Origin: Nonomuraea sp. PA05
Lineage (GTDB): Bacteria; Actinomycetota; Actinomycetes; Streptosporangiales; Streptosporangiaceae
Assembly: GCF_008086045.1 (NCBI RefSeq)
Contig: NZ_VSEY01000039.1
Coordinates: 1-64,000 of the forward strand
Direction: 5' to 3'
DNA: 64,000 bases
A program made the position numbers and the translations under genes. The notes beneath the pieces were generated by a model. The model was not told the DNA's origin, did no database searches, and saw only the letters and a program-made list of their open reading frames with translations. Positions 35,492 through 43,207 of the stretch are shown in pieces. Numbering within the stretch: the first letter of the stretch is position 1; every line of letters begins with the position of its first letter.

Positions 35492-35640
35492 GTCTCCTGG
35501 CTCCCGGATCAGCGCTCACCCCGGCCTTCCCGCCCGTCGCCGGGCAGTGGCCTGCGGTGGGGTTCGCTCCCCGGTCACAGTGGCGGGACCGCGCCGGTTT
35601 CGCACCGGCTTCCTCCCATGCCATCGCCTACCAGGAGACT
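35492..35640 (-). promoter_or_regulatory. Cobalamin riboswitch (cobN leader)
   Basis: Read on the minus strand, the core AGGAAGCCGGTGCGAAACCG, then CCGCCACTGTGACCGG, then CCGGGAGCCAGGAGAC matches the cobalamin riboswitch. Outer stem GTCTCCTGG (starting at 35639) pairs with CCAGGAGAC (ending at 35492). It ends about 55 bp before the cobN start and should repress cobN at high B12. The divergent cobG lies on the other strand and is not directly covered. Confidence 0.93.
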
Positions 35641-35685
35641 ACGGCAAGACCGGCCTCCACAAGAACTGGCGTTACCATCCTCTTC

Positions 35686-37008
35686 GTGTCCATAGCCGAC
35701 TTTTCCGGACGGATTCGTCCTGACGCCTGTCCGGGCGCGCTACAGGTACACGAGGCCGCGGACGGCCCGCTGGCCCGAGTCCGCCTGCCCGGCGGCGCCG
35801 CCACCCCTGCCCAGCTCCACGCGCTCGCGGACTGCTCCGAAGAGTTCGGGTCGGGGGTGATCGAGCTCACCTCGCGGGCCAACGTCCAGGTGCGCGGGCT
35901 CCACTCACCCGCCGCCTTCGCCGAACATCTCGCCGCTGCCGGGCTGCTGCCGTCCGTCGCGCACGAACGCGTCCGCAACATCGTCGCCTCACCGATGAGC
36001 GGGCGGGGGGCGCGGGGGGTGGTGGACGTGCTCGCGGTCGTGCGGGCCCTCGACCTGGCGTTGTGCGGGCGGAAGCGGCTGGCGGGATTGCCTGGGCGGT
36101 TTCTGTTCGCGGTTGATGATGGGACCGGCGATGTGAGTGGGCTTGGGGCGGATGTGACGTGGGTCCCCGGAGGACGGCTGCTGCTGGCGGGCTGGGACAC
36201 GGGCCTGGTCTGCAGCCCGGAAGCCGCCGTCCCGCTCATGCTCGCCGCCGCGGAGGCGTTCCTCGACGAACGCCCCGACGGCGCGCCCCTCGCCTGGCGC
36301 ATCCAGGAGCTGGAGAACGGCCCAGCTCGCATCACCGCCCGCCTGACCGCCGACCCGGCCGTGCGCGCGCTGATGACCGTGCCGGCCACCGGATCAACGG
36401 GCCAGGACCCGACCAACGATCCGGTGCCCGGCCCGACGATCGATTCAGCCTCCGGCCCGACGATCGATTCAGCCTCCGGCCCCACGATCCACCACCCGAC
36501 CAACGATCCAGCCACCAGACCGCCGGCCGACCGGCAGGTGGCGCCGCTGGAGCGCGCTGACGCGGAGCGGCGGGCCGGGCGTCTCACGCAGCGCGACGGG
36601 CGGGTGGCGCTGAAGGTGCTGGTGCCGCTGGGCAGGCTGACCCCCGCCCAGCTCCGGGCCCTCGCCGACAGCGGCCCCGCCGTACGGCTCACGCCGTGGC
36701 GGACCGCCGTGTCGCTGGACCTCTCCCCCGAGGCGGCGGACCGCGCGGAGCGGGCGCTCGCCGAGGCAGGCCTCGTCACCGACCCGGCCTCGCCGTGGGC
36801 CGGGGTCACGGCTTGTACTGGCCGGCCCGGTTGCGGGAAGGCGCTGGCGGACGTGCAGGCGGACGCGCGGCGGTGGGTGGAGGGGCAAGCCGCCGCGCCT
36901 GGGACGCCCGTTCACTGGGCTGGTTGCGAGCGGCGCTGCGGCGTCCCTCGCGGCCAGGTCGTGGAGCTGATCGCCACAGCTGACGGCTACCGACGGCAGC
37001 CGCAGTGA
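35686..37008 (+). CDS. cobG: Precorrin-3B synthase
   Basis: A 440-aa nitrite/sulfite reductase-like oxygenase that converts precorrin-3A to precorrin-3B. Cluster/siroheme-type cysteines are Cys377, Cys383 (CTGRPGC), Cys414 and Cys418 (CERRC), the C-X5-C and C-X3-C pattern. The ferredoxin-like half-domain repeats are present. A Pro/Thr-rich repeat (GPTIDSAS units) interrupts the middle at about 246-280. I choose GTG at 35686 (SIADFSGRIRPDACPG follows). No ribosome site is seen, but a TACCAT -10-like hexamer lies 8 bp upstream, so the mRNA may be leaderless. Cobalamin riboswitch DNA lies just upstream but reads the other way. Confidence 0.93.
   Translation: MSIADFSGRIRPDACPGALQVHEAADGPLARVRLPGGAATPAQLHALADCSEEFGSGVIELTSRANVQVRGLHSPAAFAEHLAAAGLLPSVAHERVRNIVASPMSGRGARGVVDVLAVVRALDLALCGRKRLAGLPGRFLFAVDDGTGDVSGLGADVTWVPGGRLLLAGWDTGLVCSPEAAVPLMLAAAEAFLDERPDGAPLAWRIQELENGPARITARLTADPAVRALMTVPATGSTGQDPTNDPVPGPTIDSASGPTIDSASGPTIHHPTNDPATRPPADRQVAPLERADAERRAGRLTQRDGRVALKVLVPLGRLTPAQLRALADSGPAVRLTPWRTAVSLDLSPEAADRAERALAEAGLVTDPASPWAGVTACTGRPGCGKALADVQADARRWVEGQAAAPGTPVHWAGCERRCGVPRGQVVELIATADGYRRQPQ
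36430..36489. repeat. 24-bp in-frame repeat in cobG
   Basis: Two and a half copies of a 24-bp unit (CGATTCAGCCTCCGGCCCGA-type) encode GPTIDSAS in a mid-protein linker between the CobG half-domains. Confidence 0.8.
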
Positions 37009-37326
37009 TGACCGCCACCGACGCCACACACGCGGTGGCTCCCGGCGGAAGCCTCGGAACCCGACCACGGCAGGCAGCCGCGACCAGGCAAGGCGACCGT
37101 GCTCGCACAACCACCGGCCGACCGCCAGCCGACCACCGGCAGACCGCCAGCCAGCCAGCCACCGGCCGACCACCAGCTGACCACCGGCAGACCGCCAGCC
37201 GACCACCAGCTGACCACCGGCAGACCGCCAGCCAGCCACCGGCCGACCACCGGCCGGCCGTCGGCGCAACCGTGCGTGCCCGTACGCCCAGCACCCCTGA
37301 CGACACAGCCCCCGAGAAAGGCACTC
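37009..37326. repeat. cobG-cobH spacer with GC-rich minisatellite
   Basis: A 318-bp non-coding spacer. Positions about 37108-37262 hold interleaved units of CCACCGGCAGACCGCCAGCC and CCGACCACCAGCTGACCACC type, with period about 21 bp and irregular order. No conserved gene fits in any frame. Near its end GAGAAAGG is the cobH ribosome site. There are no spacer/repeat alternations of CRISPR type. Confidence 0.8.
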
Positions 37327-37947
37327 GTGACCGACTACATCCGCGACGGCGCCGAGATCTACCGCCGCTCGTTCGCGACCATCCGCGCCGAAACCGACCT
37401 CACAGGCATCCCGCCCGAGGTCGCGCAGGTGGCGGTGCGGATGATCCACGCCTGCGGCATGACGGACCTCGTCACCGACCTGGCCTGGTCCCACGGGGTG
37501 GTGGCGCGGGCCAGGGAGGCGCTGCGGGCGGGCGCGCCGGTGTTGTGTGACGCCATGATGGTGGCGTCCGGCGTGACGAGGCGCAGGTTGCCCGCCGGCA
37601 ACGAGGTGGTGTGCACGCTGCCCGACCCGCGCGTGCCGGAGCTGGCGGAGCGGCTGGGCACCACGCGCAGTGCCGCCGCGCTGGAGTTGTGGCGGGGGCG
37701 GCTGGACGGCGCGGTGGTGGCGATCGGGAACGCGCCGACCGCCCTGTTCCGGCTGCTGGAGCTGGTCGAGGAGGGTGCGGGCCGGCCGGCGGCGGTGCTG
37801 GGCGTCCCGGTGGGGTTCATCGGCGCGGCGGAGTCGAAGCAGGCGCTGGCCGCGAGCGACCTGGAGCATCTGGTGGTGCACGGCCGCCGCGGCGGCAGTG
37901 CGATGACGGCGGCGGCGGTCAACGCCATCGCGAACGAGACGGAGTGA
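37327..37947 (+). CDS. cobH: Precorrin-8X methylmutase
   Basis: A 206-aa CobH/CbiC enzyme that moves a methyl group from C11 to C12 to give hydrogenobyrinate. Motifs VAVRMIHACGMTDL (His is the family's catalytic residue), VLCDAMMVASGVTRR and PVGFIGAAESKQAL are clear. GTG at 37327 is supported by GAGAAAGG; longer frames through the repeat spacer are rejected. It lies 2 bp before cobIJ. Confidence 0.95.
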   Translation: MTDYIRDGAEIYRRSFATIRAETDLTGIPPEVAQVAVRMIHACGMTDLVTDLAWSHGVVARAREALRAGAPVLCDAMMVASGVTRRRLPAGNEVVCTLPDPRVPELAERLGTTRSAAALELWRGRLDGAVVAIGNAPTALFRLLELVEEGAGRPAAVLGVPVGFIGAAESKQALAASDLEHLVVHGRRGGSAMTAAAVNAIANETE

Positions 37948-37949
37948 TC

Positions 37950-39515
37950 ATGGTGAAGGGACGCCTGTACGGGGTCGGCCTCGGTCCCGGTGACCCGGAG
38001 CTGGTGACGGTGAAGACGGCCAGGCTGATCGGCGAGGCGGACGTGATCGCGTACCACGCCGCCAGGCACGGCCGCAGCATCGCCCGTTCGATCGCGCTGC
38101 CGTACATGCGGGAAGGCCAGATCGAGGAGCTGCTGCTGTACCCGCTGACCACGGAGACCACCGACCATCCCGGCGGCTACCAGGGCGCGCTGGACGACTT
38201 CTACGCCGACTGCGCCGAGCGGCTGGCCGCCCACCTGGACGCGGGCCGCACCGTGGTGGTGCTGGCCGAGGGTGATCCGCTGTTCTACGGGTCGTACATG
38301 CACATGCACAAGCGGCTCGCCCGCCGTTACGAGACCGAGGTGGTGCCCGGGGTGACGTCGGTCAGCGCCGCGTCCGCGGTGCTCGGCCGTCCGCTGGTGG
38401 AGCGGGACGAGGTGCTGACGGTGCTGCCCGGCACGCTGCCGGCGGACGTGCTGGCCGACCGGTTGCGCGGGACGGACTCGGCGGCGGTGCTGAAGCTGGG
38501 CCGGACGTTCGGGAAGGTGCGCGAGGCGCTGGCCGAGGCCGGGCGGCTGGACGACGCCTGGTACGTCGAGCGCGCCACGATGGGCGCGGAACGGGTCGCG
38601 CCGCTCAAGGACGTGGACGCCGACGGCGTGCCGTACTTCTCGCTGGCCCTGCTGACCAGCCCCGCCGAGCGCACGTTCGTGCCCGAGCCGCAGCAGGTTG
38701 CGGTGGCGGGCGAGGCGGCGGGCAAGGCGGGCGGCAAGGTGCCGGGCGAGGCGGCGGGCCAGGCGGGAGGGGAGGCGGGCGGCAAGGTGACGGGCGAGGT
38801 GGCCGTGGTGGGGCTGGGCCCGGCCGGGCGGCCGTGGCTGACGCCCGAGGCGCAGGAGGCGCTGGCCGCCGCCACCGACCTCGTCGGCTACGGCCCGTAC
38901 GTGGACCGGGTGGCGCCGAACCCGCGCCAGCGCCGCCACCGTACCGACAACCGGGTGGAGGCCGAACGCGCCAGGCACGCGCTGGAGCTGGCCCGCGACG
39001 GCGCCCGCGTGGCGGTGGTGTCGTCCGGGGACCCTGGGGTGTTCGCCATGGCCAGCGCGGTCATGGAGGCGGCGGCCGGCTTTCCTGACGTGCCGGTGCG
39101 GATCGTGCCAGGGCTGACGGCGGCGCAGGCGGTGGCGAGCCGGGTCGGGGCGCCGCTGGGGCACGACTACTGCGTGGTGTCGCTGTCGGACCTGCTCAAG
39201 CCGTGGGAGGTGGTGGCCGGCCGGCTCGCGGCCGCCGCCGCGGCCGACATGGTGCTGGCGATCTACAACCCTGCTTCACGCAGCCGTACGTGGCAGCTCG
39301 CGGCGGCTCGTGACCTGCTGCTGGAGCACCGGGACGCGGCCACTCCCGTGGTGGTCGGGCGTGATGTGGGGGGTGAGCGGGAGAGCGTCACCGTCACGAC
39401 GCTGGGTGAGCTGGATCCGGGGCAGGTGGACATGCGCTGCCTGCTGATCGTCGGGTCCTCGACGACTCGGGTCACTGAGCGCGGGCTGGTCTACACGCCT
39501 CGTCGTTATCCCTGA
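37950..39515 (+). CDS. cobIJ: CobI-CobJ fusion: precorrin-2 C20- and precorrin-3B C17-methyltransferase
   Basis: A 521-aa bifunctional SAM enzyme. Residues 1-245 are CobI (GRLYGVGLGPGDPELVTVK; VLAEGDPLFYGSYMHMH). An Ala/Gly/Lys-rich linker with AGGKVPGEAAGQAGG follows. Residues about 285-521 are CobJ (VAVVGLGPAGRPWLTPEA; VVSSGDPGVFAMAS; IYNPASRSRTWQL). The same fusion is known in mycobacteria. ATG at 37950 has GGAG five bases upstream. The 3' end overlaps convergent cobK by 10 bp. Confidence 0.95.
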   Translation: MVKGRLYGVGLGPGDPELVTVKTARLIGEADVIAYHAARHGRSIARSIALPYMREGQIEELLLYPLTTETTDHPGGYQGALDDFYADCAERLAAHLDAGRTVVVLAEGDPLFYGSYMHMHKRLARRYETEVVPGVTSVSAASAVLGRPLVERDEVLTVLPGTLPADVLADRLRGTDSAAVLKLGRTFGKVREALAEAGRLDDAWYVERATMGAERVAPLKDVDADGVPYFSLALLTSPAERTFVPEPQQVAVAGEAAGKAGGKVPGEAAGQAGGEAGGKVTGEVAVVGLGPAGRPWLTPEAQEALAAATDLVGYGPYVDRVAPNPRQRRHRTDNRVEAERARHALELARDGARVAVVSSGDPGVFAMASAVMEAAAGFPDVPVRIVPGLTAAQAVASRVGAPLGHDYCVVSLSDLLKPWEVVAGRLAAAAAADMVLAIYNPASRSRTWQLAAARDLLLEHRDAATPVVVGRDVGGERESVTVTTLGELDPGQVDMRCLLIVGSSTTRVTERGLVYTPRRYP

Positions 39516-40309
39516 GGCTCTGCGGCCCAGGACGTCGCCGCCGCCACGGTGTCCACCAGGTGGACGCCGGGTGGGAGGGGTGGGCGGTTCACCATGATGA
39601 CGGGGAGGGCGAGGTCGCGGGCGGCGGTGAGTTTGGCGGAGGTCAGGTCGCCGCCGCTGTCCTTGGTGATGAGGACGTTCAGGTGGTGTCGCCGGATGAG
39701 GGTGCGTTCGCCTTCGGGGGTGTAGGGGCCGCGGGCGAGCAGGATGTGCACGTTGGGAGGGATGGGGGGTTCCGGGGGGTCCACGGATCTGGCCAGGAGC
39801 CATACGCCGGGGAGGCCGGTGAAGAGGGGGAGGCTGCGGCGGCCGGTCGTGAGGAAGACCCGGGTGGGGGCGGCGGCCTCGCGGTCGGCGATGGTGGCGG
39901 GCGCGGCGAGGGCAGGGGTTCGCCAGGCGCCTGTGGCGAGCAGTGCGGCGGCGTCGTGGAGGCTGTTCACTCGCTGCCAGGCATCGCCGTCCGACTCCTG
40001 CCAGCCCGGCCGCCGAAGCACCAGCAACGGCACCCCGGTGGCGGCCGAGGCGGCGGCGGCCGAGGCGGTCATGCGTGAGGCGAACGGGTGGGTGGCGTCC
40101 ACCAGTGCGTCGATGCGCTCCTCCGTCAGAAAGGCGGCCAGCCCCTCGGCCCCGCCGAACCCGCCTTCCCGCACCTCCCCCACCGGCAGCCGCGGGTTGC
40201 TCACCCGCCCGGCCAGCGACGACACGACGTGCAGGCCAGGGCGGGAGGCGAGCGAGGCGGCCAGGGCGCGGGCCTCCGCCGTGCCGCCCAGGATCAGGAC
40301 CCGCCGCAC
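39506..40309 (-). CDS. cobK: Precorrin-6A reductase
   Basis: A 267-aa CobK/CbiJ enzyme that reduces precorrin-6A with NADPH. RRVLILGGTAEARALAA opens a Rossmann-like fold; DALVDATHPFASRMTASAA and NVLITKDSGGDLTSAKL are family motifs. I choose GTG at 40309 because family members start just before this strand; the frame stays open to 40381 but only through a 43-bp duplication. It is the last gene of the PPOX-cobL-cobM-cobK operon. Confidence 0.93.
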   Translation of the reverse strand: MRRVLILGGTAEARALAASLASRPGLHVVSSLAGRVSNPRLPVGEVREGGFGGAEGLAAFLTEERIDALVDATHPFASRMTASAAAASAATGVPLLVLRRPGWQESDGDAWQRVNSLHDAAALLATGAWRTPALAAPATIADREAAAPTRVFLTTGRRSLPLFTGLPGVWLLARSVDPPEPPIPPNVHILLARGPYTPEGERTLIRRHHLNVLITKDSGGDLTSAKLTAARDLALPVIMVNRPPLPPGVHLVDTVAAATSWAAEPQG

Positions 40310-40393
40310 ACGCCACCCCGATCCACGCGACCACCCGGCATCAGAACCCACCGCACACGCCACCCCGATCCACGCGACCACCCGGCATCAGAA
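40304..40393. repeat. 43-bp perfect tandem duplication at the cobM/cobK junction
   Basis: Copies at 40304-40346 and 40351-40393 are identical (start CCGCACACGCCACC, end CGGCATCAGAA), with a 47-bp period. One copy holds the last codons and stop of cobM, and the other holds the cobK start codon. Duplication of this junction seems to have lengthened the cobM-cobK gap and added upstream in-frame start codons. Confidence 0.92.
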
Positions 40394-41143
40394 GGCACCG
40401 CCCGGCCGTTCCCGCGCCACGCTGTAGAGGTGGCTGTCGGGGAACTGCGTGGCCGACAACACCCGCCCCACCACGATCACCGCTGTACGCCGGATCCCCG
40501 CCGCGTGCACCTGTCCCGCGATGTCCGCCAGCGTCCCCCGCAACACCACCTCGTCCTCCCTGCTGGCCCGCGCCACCACAGCCACCGGGCAATCACCCCC
40601 ATAGGACGGCAGCAGCTCCGCCACCACCTCGTCGATCCGCTGCACCGCCAGATGCAGCACCATGGTGGCCTTGCTGGCGCCCAGGGTGGTGAGGTCCTCG
40701 CCCGAAGGCATCGGGGTGGCGCGCGCGGAGGTGCGGGTGAGGATGACGGTCTGGCCGACGCCGGGCACGGTGAGCTCCCGGCGCAGCGCGGCGGCGGCCG
40801 CCGCGAAGGCGGGGACGCCCGGCACCACCTCGTACGGCACGCCGAGCGCGTCGAGCCGCCGCATCTGTTCGGCGACGGCGCTGAAGACGGACGGGTCGCC
40901 GGAGTGCAGCCGGGCGACGTCGAGCCCGTCGCGGTGGGCGGCGAGCACTTCGGCGACGATCTCGTCGAGGTTGAGGCCGGCGGTGTCGACGAGCCTGGTG
41001 CCGGGCGGGCAGGAGTCGAGGAGCTCGCGGGGCACCAGCGATCCGGCGTACAGGCACACCGGTGAGGTCTGGAGGCGGCGCAGGCCGCGCAGGGTGATCA
41101 GGTCGGCGGCGCCGGGGCCGGCACCGATGAAGTACACGGTCAC
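40388..41143 (-). CDS. cobM: Precorrin-4 C11-methyltransferase
   Basis: A 251-aa SAM-dependent tetrapyrrole methylase. TVYFIGAGPGAADLITLRG opens the fold; VARLHSGDPSVFSAVAEQM and VPGVPAFAAAAAALRREL are typical of CobM/CbiF. GTG at 41143 overlaps the cobL stop (GTGA). The stop lies in the duplicated 43-bp segment. Confidence 0.95.
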   Translation of the reverse strand: MTVYFIGAGPGAADLITLRGLRRLQTSPVCLYAGSLVPRELLDSCPPGTRLVDTAGLNLDEIVAEVLAAHRDGLDVARLHSGDPSVFSAVAEQMRRLDALGVPYEVVPGVPAFAAAAAALRRELTVPGVGQTVILTRTSARATPMPSGEDLTTLGASKATMVLHLAVQRIDEVVAELLPSYGGDCPVAVVARASREDEVVLRGTLADIAGQVHAAGIRRTAVIVVGRVLSATQFPDSHLYSVARERPGGAF

Positions 41144-42351
41144 GTGTCGTCCTTCCTGGTCAGGGACCATACGGTGACGGGCATCGCGGGACGCCAGCCG
41201 GTGAAGCCGCCCACGGGCGAGGCCCGCTGGACGGCGAGGCGGACGAGGTCGCCGCCGAGCCTGCCGTACCACTGGCCGACGAGGGCCTCGGATTCGAGGG
41301 TGACGGCGTTCACGACGAGCCTGCCGCCGGGCCGCAGCCGCGACCAGCAGTGGTCGAGCAGGCCGGGAGCGGTGACGCCGCCGCCGACGAACACCGCGCC
41401 GGGCTCGGGCAGGCCGTCCAGGGCCGCCGGGGCCTTGCCCTCGACGACGCGCAGCGACGGCACGCCGAGCCGGTCGGCGTTGCGGCGGATGGCGGCGGCG
41501 CGGTCGGGCCGGCTCTCCACGGCCACGGCGGCGCACGCCGGGTGACTGCGCATCCATTCGACGGCGATGCTGCCGGCGCCCGCACCGACGTCCCACAGCA
41601 GCTCGCCCGGTCGCGGGGCGAGCCGCGACAGGGTGACCGCGCGGACCTCCCGCTTGGTGAGCTGCCCGTCATGCTCGTACGCGGTGTCGGGCAGCCCCGG
41701 CACGAGGCCCAGCGGCTCGGTCTCCCGGCTCGCCACGCACTCGACGGCGATCACGTTGAGCGAGGACGCGGCGGGCCCTGCCCAGGTCTCGGCGGTGCCC
41801 TGCCGGGCCGTCTCGGTGGCGGCGCCCAGGTCGGACAGCGCCGTCATGGGGCTGGGTCCGTACCCGCGGGCGGTCAGCAGCGCGGCGACCTGGGACGGGG
41901 CTTCGCGTCCCGCGCCGAGGACGACGAGCCTGCGGCCGGGCAGCGCGGCGGCGTTGAGCGTCTCGGGCGGGCGGCCGACGAGGCTGACCGTCTCGACCTG
42001 TTCGACCGGCCAGCCGAGGCGGGCGCAGGCGAGCGACAGCGACGACACGTGCGGCAGGACGCGGACGTCCGCCGCGCCCAGAAGCCGCACCAGCGTGGAG
42101 CCGATGCCGTAGAACATGGGATCGCCGCTGGCCAGCACGCACACCTCGCGCCCGGCGTGCCGTGCCAGGAGCGCGGGCAGCGCGGGCAGCAGCGGCGACG
42201 GCCACCGCACACGCTCCGCGCCGGCGGACTCGGGCAGCAGCTCCAGTTGCCGGGGGCCGCCCATGACGACCTCGGCGGCCTCCAGCGCGCGCCGCGAGGT
42301 GGGGGGCAGTCCGTCCCAGCCGTCCGCGCCGACGCCGACGACGGTGATCAC
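41140..42351 (-). CDS. cobL: Precorrin-6B C5,15-methyltransferase (decarboxylating)
   Basis: A 403-aa bifunctional enzyme. The N-terminal half is CbiE-like (ITVVGVGADGWDGLPPTS; VCVLASGDPMFYGIGSTL), methylating C5 and C15. The C-terminal half is CbiT-like, with the class I SAM motif LLWDVGAGAGSIAVEWM, linked to decarboxylation. GTG at 42351 overlaps the previous stop (GTGA). Confidence 0.95.
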   Translation of the reverse strand: MITVVGVGADGWDGLPPTSRRALEAAEVVMGGPRQLELLPESAGAERVRWPSPLLPALPALLARHAGREVCVLASGDPMFYGIGSTLVRLLGAADVRVLPHVSSLSLACARLGWPVEQVETVSLVGRPPETLNAAALPGRRLVVLGAGREAPSQVAALLTARGYGPSPMTALSDLGAATETARQGTAETWAGPAASSLNVIAVECVASRETEPLGLVPGLPDTAYEHDGQLTKREVRAVTLSRLAPRPGELLWDVGAGAGSIAVEWMRSHPACAAVAVESRPDRAAAIRRNADRLGVPSLRVVEGKAPAALDGLPEPGAVFVGGGVTAPGLLDHCWSRLRPGGRLVVNAVTLESEALVGQWYGRLGGDLVRLAVQRASPVGGFTGWRPAMPVTVWSLTRKDDT

Positions 42352-42737
42352 ACGTTGCCCAGGACGCGGGTCACCTGGATCTCGATGACCACCCGGGCGG
42401 GGTTGGCGCGGGGCGGTTTGTAGCGGGCCGCGTACCGGCGCTCGGCGTCGGCGATCTCGTCCGGCGAGGTGCGGACGACGGCCCGCCCCTCCAGCGTGGA
42501 CCAGCGCCGGCCGTCCACCTGGCACAGCGCGACGGGGACGCCGCCGGTCGCGGCGATGAGCCGGGCCTTGGCCGAGGTGCCCGACGTGATCACGCGGGCG
42601 ACGCCGGTCTCCACGTCCAGCGTCGCGCCCACCGGCACCACGTGCGGCGGGCCGTCGGGGCGCGCGGTGGACAGCGTGCACAGGTGCCGCTCCTGCCAGA
42701 AGGCGGCGAACGCGCTGCCCTGCTCGACCAGGTTCAC
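42348..42737 (-). CDS. PPOX-class flavin/F420-binding protein
   Basis: A 129-aa split-barrel protein of the pyridoxamine 5'-phosphate oxidase-like family (LCTLSTARPDGPPHVVPVGA, then ARVITSGTSAKARLI, VALCQVDGRRWSTLEGRA). Such proteins in actinomycetes use FMN or F420. The start is GTG at 42737 behind GAGGAGG. It is the first gene of the cobL-cobM-cobK operon. A reductive role in corrin handling is possible but not shown. Confidence 0.85.
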   Translation of the reverse strand: MNLVEQGSAFAAFWQERHLCTLSTARPDGPPHVVPVGATLDVETGVARVITSGTSAKARLIAATGGVPVALCQVDGRRWSTLEGRAVVRTSPDEIADAERRYAARYKPPRANPARVVIEIQVTRVLGNV

Positions 42738-42840
42738 GATCCTCCTCGGGTGAATGGCGAGGCATATCGTATATCGCGCCCTTCCAACGGCTTGGGCCAG
42801 CCGCGTCGCGTCCAGCGCGGACGGCCGCGCCTCCGCAGGC

Positions 42841-43104
42841 TCATCCGGGCGCGGCGAGGACGGCCAGAGCGGTCCTCCGCAGGTCGGCCATGGCCGCGGC
42901 GGCCTCGGCCTCCTCGAACCCGGGCGCGTCGAGCCGCTGCTCGACGTCGGCCAGCACCACGACGATGTGCAGGCTGAGCACCGTTCCAGGCCGTGCGCGC
43001 AGGCCCTCGATCAGTTCGCCGCACCGCCGGTTGAGCGGGGTCATCCGGTACTCGTACAGCGCGTCGATGAGCGCCGCCTTGCCAGGCATCCACGGCCTCA
43101 CCAT
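42841..43104 (-). CDS. Small helical protein divergent from sulfatase
   Basis: An 87-aa frame with strong G/C third-position bias (MVRPWMPGKAALIDALYEYR; ELIEGLRARPGTVLSLHIVV). It is predicted almost wholly helical with an acidic C-terminus. The start is uncertain (ATG at 43104 or 43107); the open frame extends upstream into the sulfatase gene. I know no family. It lies 103 bp from the sulfatase start and might be a small regulator or accessory protein. Confidence 0.5.
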   Translation of the reverse strand: MVRPWMPGKAALIDALYEYRMTPLNRRCGELIEGLRARPGTVLSLHIVVVLADVEQRLDAPGFEEAEAAAAMADLRRTALAVLAAPG

Positions 43105-43207
43105 CATGATCGTCGCAGCGGGCTCCGGCCTCCTGCTCAACCGTGTCCCCGCCCCGCGGGCCGGAGCCACCACGCCGGCCGCGACCTGATCCACCGGAGT
43201 GACCACC

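Noticed and set aside
35492..35640. Cobalamin riboswitch acting on cobG (plus strand)
   Set aside because: The conserved core and its order read only on the minus strand, toward cobN.
37108..37262. cobG-cobH minisatellite as CRISPR or as a gene
   Set aside because: Irregular unit order, no spacers, no cas genes; frames across it are repeat-encoded and lack homology features.
40310..40381. N-terminal extension of CobK to 40381
   Set aside because: The extra residues come from the 43-bp duplication, and the CobK fold begins right after GTG 40309.
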